A stretch of 64,000 bases of DNA from Bacteroidota bacterium. GTDB taxonomy: Bacteria; Bacteroidota; Bacteroidia; CAIKAF01. Of the stretch, positions 18,045 to 27,265 are shown one piece after another (within the stretch, counting starts at the first letter, position 1; each line of letters begins with the position of its first letter). The translations under genes and the position numbers were made by a program. The notes below the pieces were generated by a model. It worked only from the letters and a program-made list of their open reading frames with translations, did no database searches and was not told the origin of the DNA. The stretch spans positions 1-64,000 of the forward strand of contig JAEZEQ010000062.1 in the NCBI GenBank assembly GCA_023432985.1. Reading direction: 5' to 3'.

Positions 18045-19293
18045 AGGCTTTATCCGTCAATGAGTAAATAAACAATCCGCTTAAAAACTTAGGTTCGAAG
18101 AATGTACTTTTGGGGGGCATCATTTCGCCTGCATCTGCCATTTGTTTGAACAAGGACATTTTAACGGGATAAAAAGTGAAAGCCGCTGCATATTTCCCGG
18201 ATAAAACGGCATTTTCGAGGCGTTGCACATCCGTTTTTCCTCCTATAAATTTCACTCTTTTATCCTTACGTAAGTCGTAAATATTCAGCACGGGACCAAA
18301 GACGTAGGTATTAATCAACTCCGGATCCAGTTGATCTTTAAGGCTATTTCCATTCAAATATTCCTGTTTCAGATTCAGCACATACCAACCACTACGCAGA
18401 CAAATTCCAAATTCGTGTGGACAAACCGGCACAACGGGAACTTGACTTTTTTGAATATGAAAAAATGGGGTAAGGGCCGAAATAAATTGTTCTTCCGACA
18501 AAGAGTTCAGGTCTTTCACCAGGCGGGAGAACTCATATAATTTAGCTTCCGATTCAGGCAAAGCAGCGGCCAGAAAATAATCAGAAGCCGCATTTTTTTC
18601 CGGATTATCGGTTTTATTTCTTTTATCGATTCCGTACAAATAAGATGCTGCGCAGCGATGGTGTCCATCGGCTATATAGAGTGATTTTTGTTGGCTGAAC
18701 AAAGTAAGAACCTGTTGAATATGCGTTTCGTCTTGAACTTTCCAATAAGTATGTGTATATCCATCCGGTCCGGTAAAAGAAGCTTGCGGAGTAGTTTGCA
18801 TAAAATGTGCTTTCAAGTCGGCCCAGAGCTCATTATCTTCAAAAACCAAATAAACCGGTTCGGCGTGCAAATCTATGGTATCGAGATAATTCTTGAGCAA
18901 TTCCTCTTTATGTTCGAGCGTTTGTTCGTGTTTTTTAATATTCCCGTTCATATAATCATCGATATGAGCCAGGCCAATGATTCCGGTATATACATGTCCT
19001 TCCTTCACCTGTTGATACAAATAAAAACAAGGTTTTTCCTCTTGCAGCATCCATTGATTTTGCTGCATAATTTCCCATTTTTCCTTACCGCGTTTCAGTA
19101 CCTCTTTATAAGGCAAAGAGGCATCATTAGAAGCATTTTGAACCGGCACAATAACGTGCAAAAAAGATTCAGGCACAGAAGAAAGGATGGCATTACTTTC
19201 ATCTTTCGCATAAGAATCGAAGGGACGCGAAACAACTTTTTCCAGCACATCCGGGCGAGGGGTTAATCCTCTAAAAGGCAAAAATTCTACCAT
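18031..19293 (-). CDS. DUF1015 family protein
   Basis: A 420-aa protein of the DUF1015 family, found widely in bacteria and archaea; its biochemical role is not known to me. Visible landmarks are 'FLPFRGLTPRPDV' at the N-terminus, 'VSRPFDSYAKDES', 'HPFDS'-like contexts, and 'LYIADGHHRCAAS', the most conserved motif with paired His. I start at ATG 19293, because the open frame continues 46 residues upstream into sequence without conservation. A variant -7 box (TAATTTCG, 19321-19314, minus strand) fits this start. It is co-transcribed with the yggS-like gene. Confidence 0.85.
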   Translation of the reverse strand: MVEFLPFRGLTPRPDVLEKVVSRPFDSYAKDESNAILSSVPESFLHVIVPVQNASNDASLPYKEVLKRGKEKWEIMQQNQWMLQEEKPCFYLYQQVKEGHVYTGIIGLAHIDDYMNGNIKKHEQTLEHKEELLKNYLDTIDLHAEPVYLVFEDNELWADLKAHFMQTTPQASFTGPDGYTHTYWKVQDETHIQQVLTLFSQQKSLYIADGHHRCAASYLYGIDKRNKTDNPEKNAASDYFLAAALPESEAKLYEFSRLVKDLNSLSEEQFISALTPFFHIQKSQVPVVPVCPHEFGICLRSGWYVLNLKQEYLNGNSLKDQLDPELINTYVFGPVLNIYDLRKDKRVKFIGGKTDVQRLENAVLSGKYAAAFTFYPVKMSLFKQMADAGEMMPPKSTFFEPKFLSGLFIYSLTDKAYVSS

Positions 19294-19401
19294 GATACTA
19301 TAAACAAACAGCACGAAATTAGCAATAATAAAGCAATAAAGAAAAGCAGTACGAGCTGGAAAATAATTTGTAAAATTGTAGAAACTATAGGCAGATTTCT
19401 T

Positions 19402-20919
19402 TTGAGAATAAATATATATAGCAGGAAACAAAAGTGGAAGATGTGGTTGGCAGCATTTGCGGCAATCATAGTCATAATCACCCTTTGGTACAGTGGCAGT
19501 TTGGTCAAAGATATTTCTAAAGACGAAAGGGCCAAGGCTACCTTATGGGCCGAAACCATAAAGCGAAGGGCCAAATTGGTTCAGGAAACGGCCAAGTTAT
19601 TCTATATGATCGAAGAAGATGAGCGAAAAAATGCGAATATATGGGCTCAGGCCATGCTCAATATTGTAGAAAGCGAGAGTGAAGATTTGACCTTTTATGC
19701 CTTTGTACTGGAATCGAACAGTACCATTCCCGTGATCGTAACCTATGAATCGGGAGAAATATGGACATACAGAAATCTGGATAAGGAGCAACCCGACAGC
19801 AGTGAATTAAGGCAAGCCTTACATAAAATGAAGGAAGTGCGTGAGCCTATAAAACTGGTAAACAATCAGTTTGGCGAGAGCATAACCTATTATTTGCATT
19901 ACGACGATTCGAAAATATATCAGAAAATTCAGGATATAATGAAAGATTTAATCGATTCCTTCATATCCGAAACCGTATTAAATTCGGCCTCTGTACCGGT
20001 CATATATACCGACAGTTCGAAAAAAGAAATTTTGGCCATGGGAAATATAGACAGTACGCATATCCAGAGCTTGAGCGACTCGGCAATAATAGCCGAATTC
20101 AGTACCGAAAACGAGCCTATAGAAATAGAAATTGCGCAGGGGTTAAAGAATTATATATTTTATAAAAACAGTAATTTGGTCAACCAGCTTCGGTATTTTC
20201 CCATTGTACAATTGACCCTTTTCGGTTTATTTCTCATAGTTTCCTATCTTTTATTTTCCACGGCGCGCAGGTCCGAGCAAAACATGGTCTGGGCGGGGAT
20301 GAGCAAGGAAACGGCGCATCAATTGGGCACTCCATTATCTAGCCTGAGCGGTTGGGTCGAGATTCTGAAAAGCAAGGGAATAGAAAAAGAGATTACCGAT
20401 GAGATAGAGCATGATTTACAGCGATTAGACACCATAGCCGATCGTTTTTCGAAAGTAGGTTCCGTTCCCGAAGTACGCAAAGTCAATTTTCACGACGTAC
20501 TATTGAGCGGACTGGAATACATGCAACATAGAACAGGAAAAGGCATTGTATACGAAATACGGTATCTGGCCGATAAAAACACAGAGCTTACCTTAAACAG
20601 TTCCCTTTTTCACTGGGTAATCGAGAATTTGATTCGTAATGCAGCCGATGCTATGGAAGGCAGGGGTAAGATTGAAATAGAATGTGGAGATTTGGGCAAA
20701 TATATCTATGTAGACATAAAAGATAATGGGAAAGGCATAAGTAAAAGTAAGCGTCGTCAGGTATTCGAACCCGGATATACAACCAAAAAACGGGGATGGG
20801 GATTGGGATTAAGTTTAGTAAAGCGCATCATAGAGAACTACCACAAGGGCAAAGTATTTGTAAAATGGTCAGAACCCGGAATGGGCACCCTATTCAGAAT
20901 ACAATTAAGAAAAAAATAA
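19402..20919 (+). CDS. Membrane sensor histidine kinase (orphan)
   Basis: A 505-aa two-pass sensor kinase. TM1 is ~residues 14-30, the periplasmic sensor ~31-265, and TM2 ~267-286. There is no HAMP domain. The H-box is 'SKETAHQLGTPLSSLSGW', with the phosphoacceptor His306. The ATPase carries an N-box 'ENLIRNAADAM', 'DNGKGIS' and 'FEPGYTTKKRGWGLGLSLV'. The start is TTG at 19402, because the polar 'IYSRKQKWK' that precedes TM1 is lost if the ATG at 19441 is used; I am only moderately sure. No response regulator is in the window. It is divergent from DUF1015. Confidence 0.88.
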   Translation: MRINIYSRKQKWKMWLAAFAAIIVIITLWYSGSLVKDISKDERAKATLWAETIKRRAKLVQETAKLFYMIEEDERKNANIWAQAMLNIVESESEDLTFYAFVLESNSTIPVIVTYESGEIWTYRNLDKEQPDSSELRQALHKMKEVREPIKLVNNQFGESITYYLHYDDSKIYQKIQDIMKDLIDSFISETVLNSASVPVIYTDSSKKEILAMGNIDSTHIQSLSDSAIIAEFSTENEPIEIEIAQGLKNYIFYKNSNLVNQLRYFPIVQLTLFGLFLIVSYLLFSTARRSEQNMVWAGMSKETAHQLGTPLSSLSGWVEILKSKGIEKEITDEIEHDLQRLDTIADRFSKVGSVPEVRKVNFHDVLLSGLEYMQHRTGKGIVYEIRYLADKNTELTLNSSLFHWVIENLIRNAADAMEGRGKIEIECGDLGKYIYVDIKDNGKGISKSKRRQVFEPGYTTKKRGWGLGLSLVKRIIENYHKGKVFVKWSEPGMGTLFRIQLRKK

Positions 20920-20926
20920 TGCCGAA

Positions 20927-21805
20927 TTAGGCCGGGATCCAAACTTTGAGCGATTTAGGCAAAACTTCGAATCGGGCTTCGGAATTCAATTCGCCCACAT
21001 AATCGCCATCGACTTGGTAGGACAAAATGCCTTCGAATTGCAATATTCCTTCAGAAAAATTTTCGCGTTGCACATAACGATTGCCCAGATGTAGATTTAG
21101 GGCAACCCGCATAGCCATATAGGGTAATTCCACATCAGATATTTTCTTGAAAGAGACCATTTGCAATAAGCCGTCATCGCATTTAGAATGTGGAGCTACG
21201 GAAATGCCGCCTCCCCATTGGGTACCGTTAAACACTTCGAAAGTCCACCCCGTAAAATTTCTTTCATGGCCGGGGAAACGGAATTGCGCTTTACGGTTAT
21301 CGCGTTTCAGGTTTTGCAGAACCACTTTAAAATATCCCCATACGCCTCTGCCTTGCACTTGGTCAAAAGCTTTAGAAACAAAGGCAGAATAGCCAATTCC
21401 GGCCACATTAATAAAATGCGTGCCATTTACTTTACCGGTATCGACCCGGATTTCGCGATGCTTTTTGGCGACTTCCATAGCTTTAGCCCATTTAAGTGGG
21501 ATACGAAAATTCCGGGCAAAGCCATTACCGCTGCCCAGGGGAATAATACCCAGAGCCGTCTCCGAATAGAGCAATTGTTTAGAAATGGCGTTGAGTGTAC
21601 CATCGCCGCCACAGGCGAAAACGGCCGCATAATTTTGTTGGACCAGTTGTTTAACAATTTCGGCAGATTCCTCTGCACTTTTGGGTGTATATACCGGGTA
21701 GTCGGAATGTGCTTTAATAAAAGCCAACAATCTATTTTTAGATGCTCTTTTAAAAGCATTTCCCGAATCTGTATTTATAATAAATGCAATTTTATCCGTA
21801 TTCAA
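20927..21805 (-). CDS. Diacylglycerol kinase-family lipid kinase
   Basis: A 292-aa lipid kinase of the DagK/YegS type (DAGK catalytic domain). The nucleotide loop is 'ACGGDGTLNAI' (GGDGT at 66-70), followed by 'IIPLGSGNGFARNF' and 'VDTGKVNGTHFINVAGIGYSA'. It probably phosphorylates diacylglycerol or another lipid at the membrane; the substrate cannot be told from sequence. The frame is open to 21871, but a TATTTTTG box at 21831-21824 lies inside that extension. I therefore choose the TTG at 21805, which gives the standard N-terminus 'KIAFIINTDSG'. It is convergent with the kinase gene seven bases away. Confidence 0.85.
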   Translation of the reverse strand: MNTDKIAFIINTDSGNAFKRASKNRLLAFIKAHSDYPVYTPKSAEESAEIVKQLVQQNYAAVFACGGDGTLNAISKQLLYSETALGIIPLGSGNGFARNFRIPLKWAKAMEVAKKHREIRVDTGKVNGTHFINVAGIGYSAFVSKAFDQVQGRGVWGYFKVVLQNLKRDNRKAQFRFPGHERNFTGWTFEVFNGTQWGGGISVAPHSKCDDGLLQMVSFKKISDVELPYMAMRVALNLHLGNRYVQRENFSEGILQFEGILSYQVDGDYVGELNSEARFEVLPKSLKVWIPA

Positions 21806-21823
21806 TACCGCATATTTAAGCCG

Positions 21824-21831
21824 CAAAAATA
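21824..21831 (-). promoter_or_regulatory. -7 box of the lipid kinase; decides the start
   Basis: Reads TATTTTTG on the minus strand, 18 bases before the TTG at 21805 and inside the longer open frame. Confidence 0.5.
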
Positions 21832-21919
21832 CGAATAGTAGCGAGAAAAGGAATACGAAAGACCTAGGCAAACATGTAAAAGCAGGTTAAAATAGGCCAG
21901 TTCCTTAAATGCCAAAAGC

Positions 21920-23191
21920 TTAGGAAATCAAATCGAAGCCGGTATATGGAATGAGGCATTCGGGTATATGAATACCTTTATCGCTTTGATTATTCTCGAG
22001 CAGGGTTGCCACAATACGCGGTAGAGCCAAAGCACTTCCGTTGAGCGTATGCGCGGCACGAGTTTTCCCATCGGCATCTTTAAAGCGTAATTTAAGTCGA
22101 TTGGCCTGATAGGTTTCGAAGCAAGAAGTAGAGCTCACTTCGAGCCAGCGTTTTTGTGCAGCGCTATAGGTTTCGAAATCATAAGTCAGCGCCGAAGCAA
22201 AGCCCATATCTCCGCCACATAATTTCAGTATGCGGTATGGCAATCCGAGTTTGCCCAATAAAGAAGCTACATGATCCACCATTTCATCGAGCATTTGGTA
22301 GCTATGATCGGGGTGTGCGATTTGCACAATTTCGACTTTATCGAATTGATGCAAGCGATTCAAACCGCGTACATCTTTACCGTAGGAGCCGGCTTCGCGA
22401 CGAAAGCAGGGTGTATATCCGGTCAATTTAATGGGGAGTTGATTCTCTTGTAAAATCACATCCCTGTAAATATTAGTAAGGGGTACTTCGGCGGTGGGTA
22501 TAAGGTATAAATCGTCTACAGTAGCGTGATACATTTGTCCTTCCTTATCGGGCAATTGTCCCGTTCCAAAGCCGCTATCTGCATTTACGAGCAAGGGGGC
22601 CTGATATTCGGTATAGCCGGCTTTTTCCGCTTCATCGAGGAAGAATTGAATAAGGGCTCTTTGCAATTTGGCGCCTTTACCCACATAGAAAGGGAATCCG
22701 GCTCCGGTTACCTTCACGCCCAATTCGAAGTCGATAAGCTTATATTTAGCGGCGAGGTCCCAATGTGCAAGGGCATTTTCGCCCAAATCGGGAATTTCGC
22801 CTACACTTTTAACTGTGATATTATCTTCGGCAGAAGAACCTTTGGGTACAGAAATATGCGGTGCATTGGGTATGGTAGTGAGATAATGAAATAAATCCTT
22901 TTCTGCCTTATCGGTTTGTGCAGTAAGTTCTTTAATTTGCTCTTTCATTTGTGCGGCTTCATCCTTAAACTTTTCGGCACCGGCTTTATCGCCTTCTTTC
23001 ATAGAAAGACCGATTTGTTTAGAGAGTTGATTATAATCGCGCTGTAGATTATCCGAGGCAGCCTGAGCAGCTTTACGAATATCATCCAGAAGGATGATTT
23101 GGTTAACAATCTGATCTCCATTCAGATTACGCTTCGAAAGGCGTTCTGCCACTTCATTTTTATTTTCGCGAACAAATGCCGGTTGTAACAT
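21920..23191 (-). CDS. serS: Seryl-tRNA synthetase
   Basis: Charges tRNA-Ser (and tRNA-Sec) with serine; a class II synthetase. The 423-aa protein has the N-terminal coiled-coil arm (~residues 28-105), then the class II catalytic core with 'YTEYQAPLLVN', 'LIPTAEVPLTN', 'CFRREAGSYGKDVRGLNRLHQFDKVE' (motif 2, shown in part) and the motif 3 'HTLNGSALALPRIVATLLEN'. The length is normal. It sits downstream of the rplU-rpmA terminator on the same strand. Confidence 0.96.
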   Translation of the reverse strand: MLQPAFVRENKNEVAERLSKRNLNGDQIVNQIILLDDIRKAAQAASDNLQRDYNQLSKQIGLSMKEGDKAGAEKFKDEAAQMKEQIKELTAQTDKAEKDLFHYLTTIPNAPHISVPKGSSAEDNITVKSVGEIPDLGENALAHWDLAAKYKLIDFELGVKVTGAGFPFYVGKGAKLQRALIQFFLDEAEKAGYTEYQAPLLVNADSGFGTGQLPDKEGQMYHATVDDLYLIPTAEVPLTNIYRDVILQENQLPIKLTGYTPCFRREAGSYGKDVRGLNRLHQFDKVEIVQIAHPDHSYQMLDEMVDHVASLLGKLGLPYRILKLCGGDMGFASALTYDFETYSAAQKRWLEVSSTSCFETYQANRLKLRFKDADGKTRAAHTLNGSALALPRIVATLLENNQSDKGIHIPECLIPYTGFDLIS

Positions 23192-23222
23192 AAGTGAAAG
23201 AAAAAGTTTAAACTATACCCAT

Positions 23223-23261
23223 AAAAAAACCGATTCATCCGGACAGGCCGAACAAATCGGG
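23223..23261 (-). terminator. Terminator of rplU-rpmA
   Basis: On the minus strand CCGATT...AATCGG enclosing a smaller CGG/CCG hairpin is followed by T7. It separates rpmA from serS. Confidence 0.7.
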
Positions 23262-23297
23262 TAAAATATTCAATACACGATAAGGTTCATCCGGCGA

Positions 23298-23552
23298 TTA
23301 AGCAGGAAGTACCGATACGTATGATTTATTGTCTTTTTTGCGACTAAAAGTTACCACGCCATCGGTCAAAGCAAATAAGGTATGATCTTTACCAATACCT
23401 ACATTCTGACCTGCATGATAACGAGTACCACGCTGACGAACCAAAATATTACCGGCTATTGCCGCTTGGCCGCCAAATAATTTTACACCCAGACGCTTAC
23501 TGTGCGACTCACGTCCGTTTTTCGAACTACCTACACCTTTCTTGTGTGCCAT
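23298..23552 (-). CDS. rpmA: 50S ribosomal protein bL27
   Basis: An 84-aa large-subunit protein near the peptidyl-transferase centre. 'MAHKKGVGSSKNGRESHSKR' opens the protein and 'AGNILVRQRGTRYHAG' follows, both diagnostic. There is no N-terminal cleavable extension of the Firmicutes type. It lies 22 bases after rplU in the standard rplU-rpmA pair. Confidence 0.97.
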   Translation of the reverse strand: MAHKKGVGSSKNGRESHSKRLGVKLFGGQAAIAGNILVRQRGTRYHAGQNVGIGKDHTLFALTDGVVTFSRKKDNKSYVSVLPA

Positions 23553-23574
23553 GACTCTTTAATTTTATAAATGA

Positions 23575-23886
23575 TTAACCAGCTATGCTGTCAATTTTAA
23601 TTTTTGAAAATTGTTGACGGTGTCCGTTTAATTTTTGATACGTTTTACGACGTTTCTTTTTAAACACCAATACCTTATCGCCTTTTACATGCTCTACAAC
23701 GGTAGCGCTAACGGAAGCACCACTCAATACGGGAGCTCCGATATTCACTTTTCCGCCATTATCGATAAGCATTACCTTATCGAATTGAACTGTCTTACCG
23801 GCTTCGGCATCTAGACGGTGAACAAAAATCTCCTGATCTTTACTCACTTTAAATTGTTGTCCTGCTATTTCTACTATTGCGTACAT
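23575..23886 (-). CDS. rplU: 50S ribosomal protein bL21
   Basis: A 103-aa large-subunit protein. 'MYAIVEIAGQQFKVSKDQEI' and the C-terminal 'RRKTYQKLNGHRQQFSKIKI' identify it. I start at ATG 23886. The frame stays open to 23934, but a -7 box at 23920-23913 lies in that extension and the extra residues are not conserved in the family. Two TATCTTTG boxes upstream suggest tandem promoters. Confidence 0.96.
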   Translation of the reverse strand: MYAIVEIAGQQFKVSKDQEIFVHRLDAEAGKTVQFDKVMLIDNGGKVNIGAPVLSGASVSATVVEHVKGDKVLVFKKKRRKTYQKLNGHRQQFSKIKIDSIAG

Positions 23887-23912
23887 GTTCTCGTTTTTTC
23901 CAAAATGGGCTG

Positions 23913-23920
23913 CAAAGATA
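23913..23920 (-). promoter_or_regulatory. Proximal -7 box of rplU-rpmA
   Basis: Reads TATCTTTG on the minus strand, 26 bases before the rplU ATG. ATTG lies 19 bases further upstream as a possible -33. Confidence 0.6.
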
Positions 23921-24005
23921 ACGATAAAAAACAAACAAACAATAGAATTTCGATTTTTTCTATCATTTTATCCTATCTTATTTATCCCGTTGATTTATAA
24001 GTCTG

Positions 24006-24013
24006 CAAAGATA
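24006..24013 (-). promoter_or_regulatory. Distal -7 box of rplU-rpmA
   Basis: A second TATCTTTG on the minus strand, 119 bases before the rplU ATG, possibly a second promoter for the ribosomal protein pair. Confidence 0.4.
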
Positions 24014-24048
24014 CAAATTTCTTTTGCATTATCTAAATTTTTACACAT

Positions 24049-24077
24049 AAAAAAAAGGCAGCACTTGCGTGCCACCC
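24049..24077 (-). terminator. Terminator of the choice-of-anchor L gene
   Basis: On the minus strand GGC.CGCAAG.GCTGCC-type imperfect stem (GCAC/GTGC core) is followed by T8, 27 bases after the stop at 24104. Confidence 0.6.
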
Positions 24078-24103
24078 TTTTACCTAAAACAATATACAAC
24101 TAA

Positions 24104-26977
24104 CTAATTCACCACAATTTTCAGGGGAGTCAGGTCTTCAAAACCTGATCCGTTGATGCGCAATATATAGCTTCCCTGCGCAGGATTCCATCCGTCGATT
24201 TCCAATAAATTGCTGCCCGACATGATCTCTATTTCTTTGCTATAAACAGACTTTCCGCTTACATCCATCAAGATTAATTGCGCACTTTTTTGGGTTTCTT
24301 CAGCGCTATTCACTTGTACATAAAAACGACCTTGATTTGGATTGGGGAAAGCTTGCCAATTCCACTCATTTTTCAAGTCACAGTATACAGATACCGGCGG
24401 AAATTCTTCGGAATCACCATTATAATCGTACTGCACGATGCGGAAATAGCTTTGCAATCCGCGACTGCCTTTGTATGTATATGCATAGGACACTTTTTCG
24501 TTGGAATTCCCTTGGCCCTCTACTCGAGCCACTTCTTTCCAATTATATGCATCAGATGCTATTTGTACAGAAAAATAATCATTGTTAGATTCCGATTCGG
24601 TAGCCCATGTTAAAGCTACTTCATTTGCATCACAAGATGCAGAAAAGGATTCTAAAACTACAGGCAATGGAGATGGATCGGTGGGATTAAATCCGTGCAA
24701 CCACATTTCTGAACAACTTGGAATCGTATAGGTCAAATATTTTCCGTTGGCCACAAATCCGCTATATAATGTATTTAATGAACCTGTACTATTATTGCTG
24801 TGTATGGAAGTTACTCCACCCGTATTGCAATTGTTCGAAAAGATTCCGTCTTCATTGGGACCTGAATATTTAGATAAAGCTACCTGAGAAAAGGAATATA
24901 AATCATCGTTCGGATTGGCATTGCTATTGGCCGCAGTTTGTGCAGATACATATTCAGACTGATTGATAAACAATCGCACCTGAATCGGATTATTCGGTTG
25001 TTGTTCGGGATTTACAACCCATCTTCTTCCCAATGCTGCCGTAACAAATTGGGGCTGAGTAAGCGGATTTGTATTGCAAGCCGCCACATCAATATAGGAT
25101 GAAGCAACATAGCTTGTGATTTTAACCCAACCTAAATTTTCTCCATTGGGATGAATGGCTGCCAATACACGGTTCGTGCCGGGAACATCAAAACTTATCC
25201 AATTATTCCCACTTACATAACAAGCTCGTTCGTCTTGATCTATGGAAAGATGAGTGGGCGTATCACCTACACTAACGTTCAAGGCCGAACTTAAACTGCG
25301 CGCACAGCCGCTTGCCGTATTCAATGCCTGAAAACCAAAACTGCTTCCGGAGGTCAAATTTGGGGTTACAAAGGTCAACGTATCCGTTCCTCCAATTTGC
25401 ACAGAGCCAACCGGCGTATTGCCGGGCATTTGATATAATTGATATTGAATGCCGCTTTGAGGCTGAGGTATTATGGCTTCCGTTGCACCACCTATACAGG
25501 CATTCGAAACAGGCAACATAGCCGGCACATCATCCGGAAGTTGGTTTACATGCACCCATACGCGCTCTGTTTCCGTACATGCACCTACATGGGTATTCAC
25601 ATACACATAATCGGAAAAAGTCAGCGATGCATTGACATTGGGTCCGGTAGTCGTATTTACATATGTAGCAGGATACCAGGAATAACTCAAGGCACCACTC
25701 ACCTGCAATGGAGTCGAAGCTCCGGCACATATTACCGGATTTTGCGGCGTAAGTGTGGCTCCAATGGAATCTTTAATTCCAATTTTAACCAATGAACCCG
25801 GTCCGGATGGACATGCAATATTAAATAAAGACACCACAACGGTATCATTCGTTTCATCAATCCCATCTGCATAAGGATGTATATTCAACTCCACCGTCGT
25901 TGCACCTCCGGGGAATGTTATCGTACGCGGGATAGAAACAGCGCCCGTTCCGATTTGTGCATAGTCAACCCCATTCACAGCCGAACCACTTATCCAAAAA
26001 TTTACCGGTGTTGCCGCAGCCGAGGCCGTTGGTTTGGTGAAAATCACCTTGCCATCATTACAACCCTCAATCATATATGGAACTCCGGCAGCTGAGGTGG
26101 CAGAAATGTTTACGGCATTACTTCTGATTTTTTCAATAAATACGCCGGAATCTAATTGTCTATCCGAACAATCAGCAACAACCAACTGCAACCTATAGGT
26201 CGAACAAGGAATTACCTTAGATACAGCATATAAATTTTTGGTATATCCATCGTACTGAATATTTGTATTATCATTCATATTATTCTGATAATAGGCACAA
26301 TTCGTACATGGTCCGGTAGAATTACCGTAGCTAAACCCATTATTCACATTATTAATGGTAACAGGCATATTACTTCCATTGGGTATTATCGCTAAATTTC
26401 TTTTAGATGTTCCACTAATATTAGGTACTATACCCGGCCCTTGTATGAAAAATGCAAAGGCATCATTATAATTCGAATTTACATATTCATTGTACTCTTC
26501 ACTTCCAAAAACATAATCGAAATATATACTGTCGCCCTGAGGTACTATATCGAACTCAAACAAACAATATTCACGCACTGTTTTTCCGGAATAGGTCGAC
26601 ATCAAATTTTGAATACTATCGTTCGGTGCATTATTACCCGAATCTCCGGTTCGACCATCGACATTATTCGGACCAATCGCATGTGCAGCTCTACCGGTGG
26701 TAATAAGTAAACCTTCCGTTATAGGCATATTGGGTATGGTCGAAGTATATAGACCATAACCTCTTCCCTCATTGGTTGTGTTACACTTCACATTCACGTT
26801 ACTGATGGCCACACCTTGACCGGTCAGTAAATTGGCAATACTTGATGCGGAGGCAGTTTCGTTAACTGTTAAATTTTGAGAATGGGCAAAATGGAAAGAA
26901 ATGAAAAGGAGCATGAATGACATACACCAATTTCCCACATTCGCCACAATCAATCTTTGGGGGGATAAAGATTTCAT
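24104..26977 (-). CDS. Choice-of-anchor L domain T9SS type A protein, 957 aa
   Basis: A secreted protein with a signal region (~1-33, ending HFAHSQ) and a choice-of-anchor L domain (~residues 60-290). That domain shows 'GLLITTGRAAHAIGPNN', 'YFDYVFGSEEYNEYVN' and 'YNDAFAFFIQGPG'. A Calx-beta-like segment and two Ig-like regions follow. A type A T9SS tail ends it ('LPVVLESFSASCDANEVALTW' shown in part, 'FPNPNQGRFYVQV', 'GSYILRINGSGFE'). The domain is common in Bacteroidota surface proteins; its ligand is unknown. It is monocistronic, with its own promoter and terminator. Confidence 0.85.
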   Translation of the reverse strand: MKSLSPQRLIVANVGNWCMSFMLLFISFHFAHSQNLTVNETASASSIANLLTGQGVAISNVNVKCNTTNEGRGYGLYTSTIPNMPITEGLLITTGRAAHAIGPNNVDGRTGDSGNNAPNDSIQNLMSTYSGKTVREYCLFEFDIVPQGDSIYFDYVFGSEEYNEYVNSNYNDAFAFFIQGPGIVPNISGTSKRNLAIIPNGSNMPVTINNVNNGFSYGNSTGPCTNCAYYQNNMNDNTNIQYDGYTKNLYAVSKVIPCSTYRLQLVVADCSDRQLDSGVFIEKIRSNAVNISATSAAGVPYMIEGCNDGKVIFTKPTASAAATPVNFWISGSAVNGVDYAQIGTGAVSIPRTITFPGGATTVELNIHPYADGIDETNDTVVVSLFNIACPSGPGSLVKIGIKDSIGATLTPQNPVICAGASTPLQVSGALSYSWYPATYVNTTTGPNVNASLTFSDYVYVNTHVGACTETERVWVHVNQLPDDVPAMLPVSNACIGGATEAIIPQPQSGIQYQLYQMPGNTPVGSVQIGGTDTLTFVTPNLTSGSSFGFQALNTASGCARSLSSALNVSVGDTPTHLSIDQDERACYVSGNNWISFDVPGTNRVLAAIHPNGENLGWVKITSYVASSYIDVAACNTNPLTQPQFVTAALGRRWVVNPEQQPNNPIQVRLFINQSEYVSAQTAANSNANPNDDLYSFSQVALSKYSGPNEDGIFSNNCNTGGVTSIHSNNSTGSLNTLYSGFVANGKYLTYTIPSCSEMWLHGFNPTDPSPLPVVLESFSASCDANEVALTWATESESNNDYFSVQIASDAYNWKEVARVEGQGNSNEKVSYAYTYKGSRGLQSYFRIVQYDYNGDSEEFPPVSVYCDLKNEWNWQAFPNPNQGRFYVQVNSAEETQKSAQLILMDVSGKSVYSKEIEIMSGSNLLEIDGWNPAQGSYILRINGSGFEDLTPLKIVVN

Positions 26978-27004
26978 GAGCTGTGTTTAGTTAATTTAGT
27001 GGCA

Positions 27005-27012
27005 CAAAGATA
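27005..27012 (-). promoter_or_regulatory. -7 box of the choice-of-anchor L gene
   Basis: Reads TATCTTTG on the minus strand, 27 bases before the ATG at 26977. Confidence 0.55.
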
Positions 27013-27210
27013 TATGTCCACCACCCCCCATACAATAGGAAAAACCCCTGAAATATGGTTAAAAAACCCTTAAAACGGTTAATGTATTCTTAAAAAAAGA
27101 CAGCTATCCCCCATAAATAGACAGATTCAAGATTTAACAGGAATCTACCGACAGCATGAAATTATAGAAACTTTTTTAATAATCCAAACAAAATTTGAAT
27201 AATTTAAACT

Positions 27211-27242
27211 AAAAAGGTCAAACCTGTATAGTCTGACCTTTA
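27211..27242 (-). terminator. Terminator of secA
   Basis: On the minus strand AAAGGTCA, a 13-base loop, then TGACCTTTTT. The eight-base-pair stem with T tract follows the secA stop by ~25 bases. The rest of the 26978-27265 intergenic space holds the promoter of the choice-of-anchor L gene and nothing else I can see. Confidence 0.72.
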
Positions 27243-27265
27243 ATAAAAAATATGATGCTAATTTC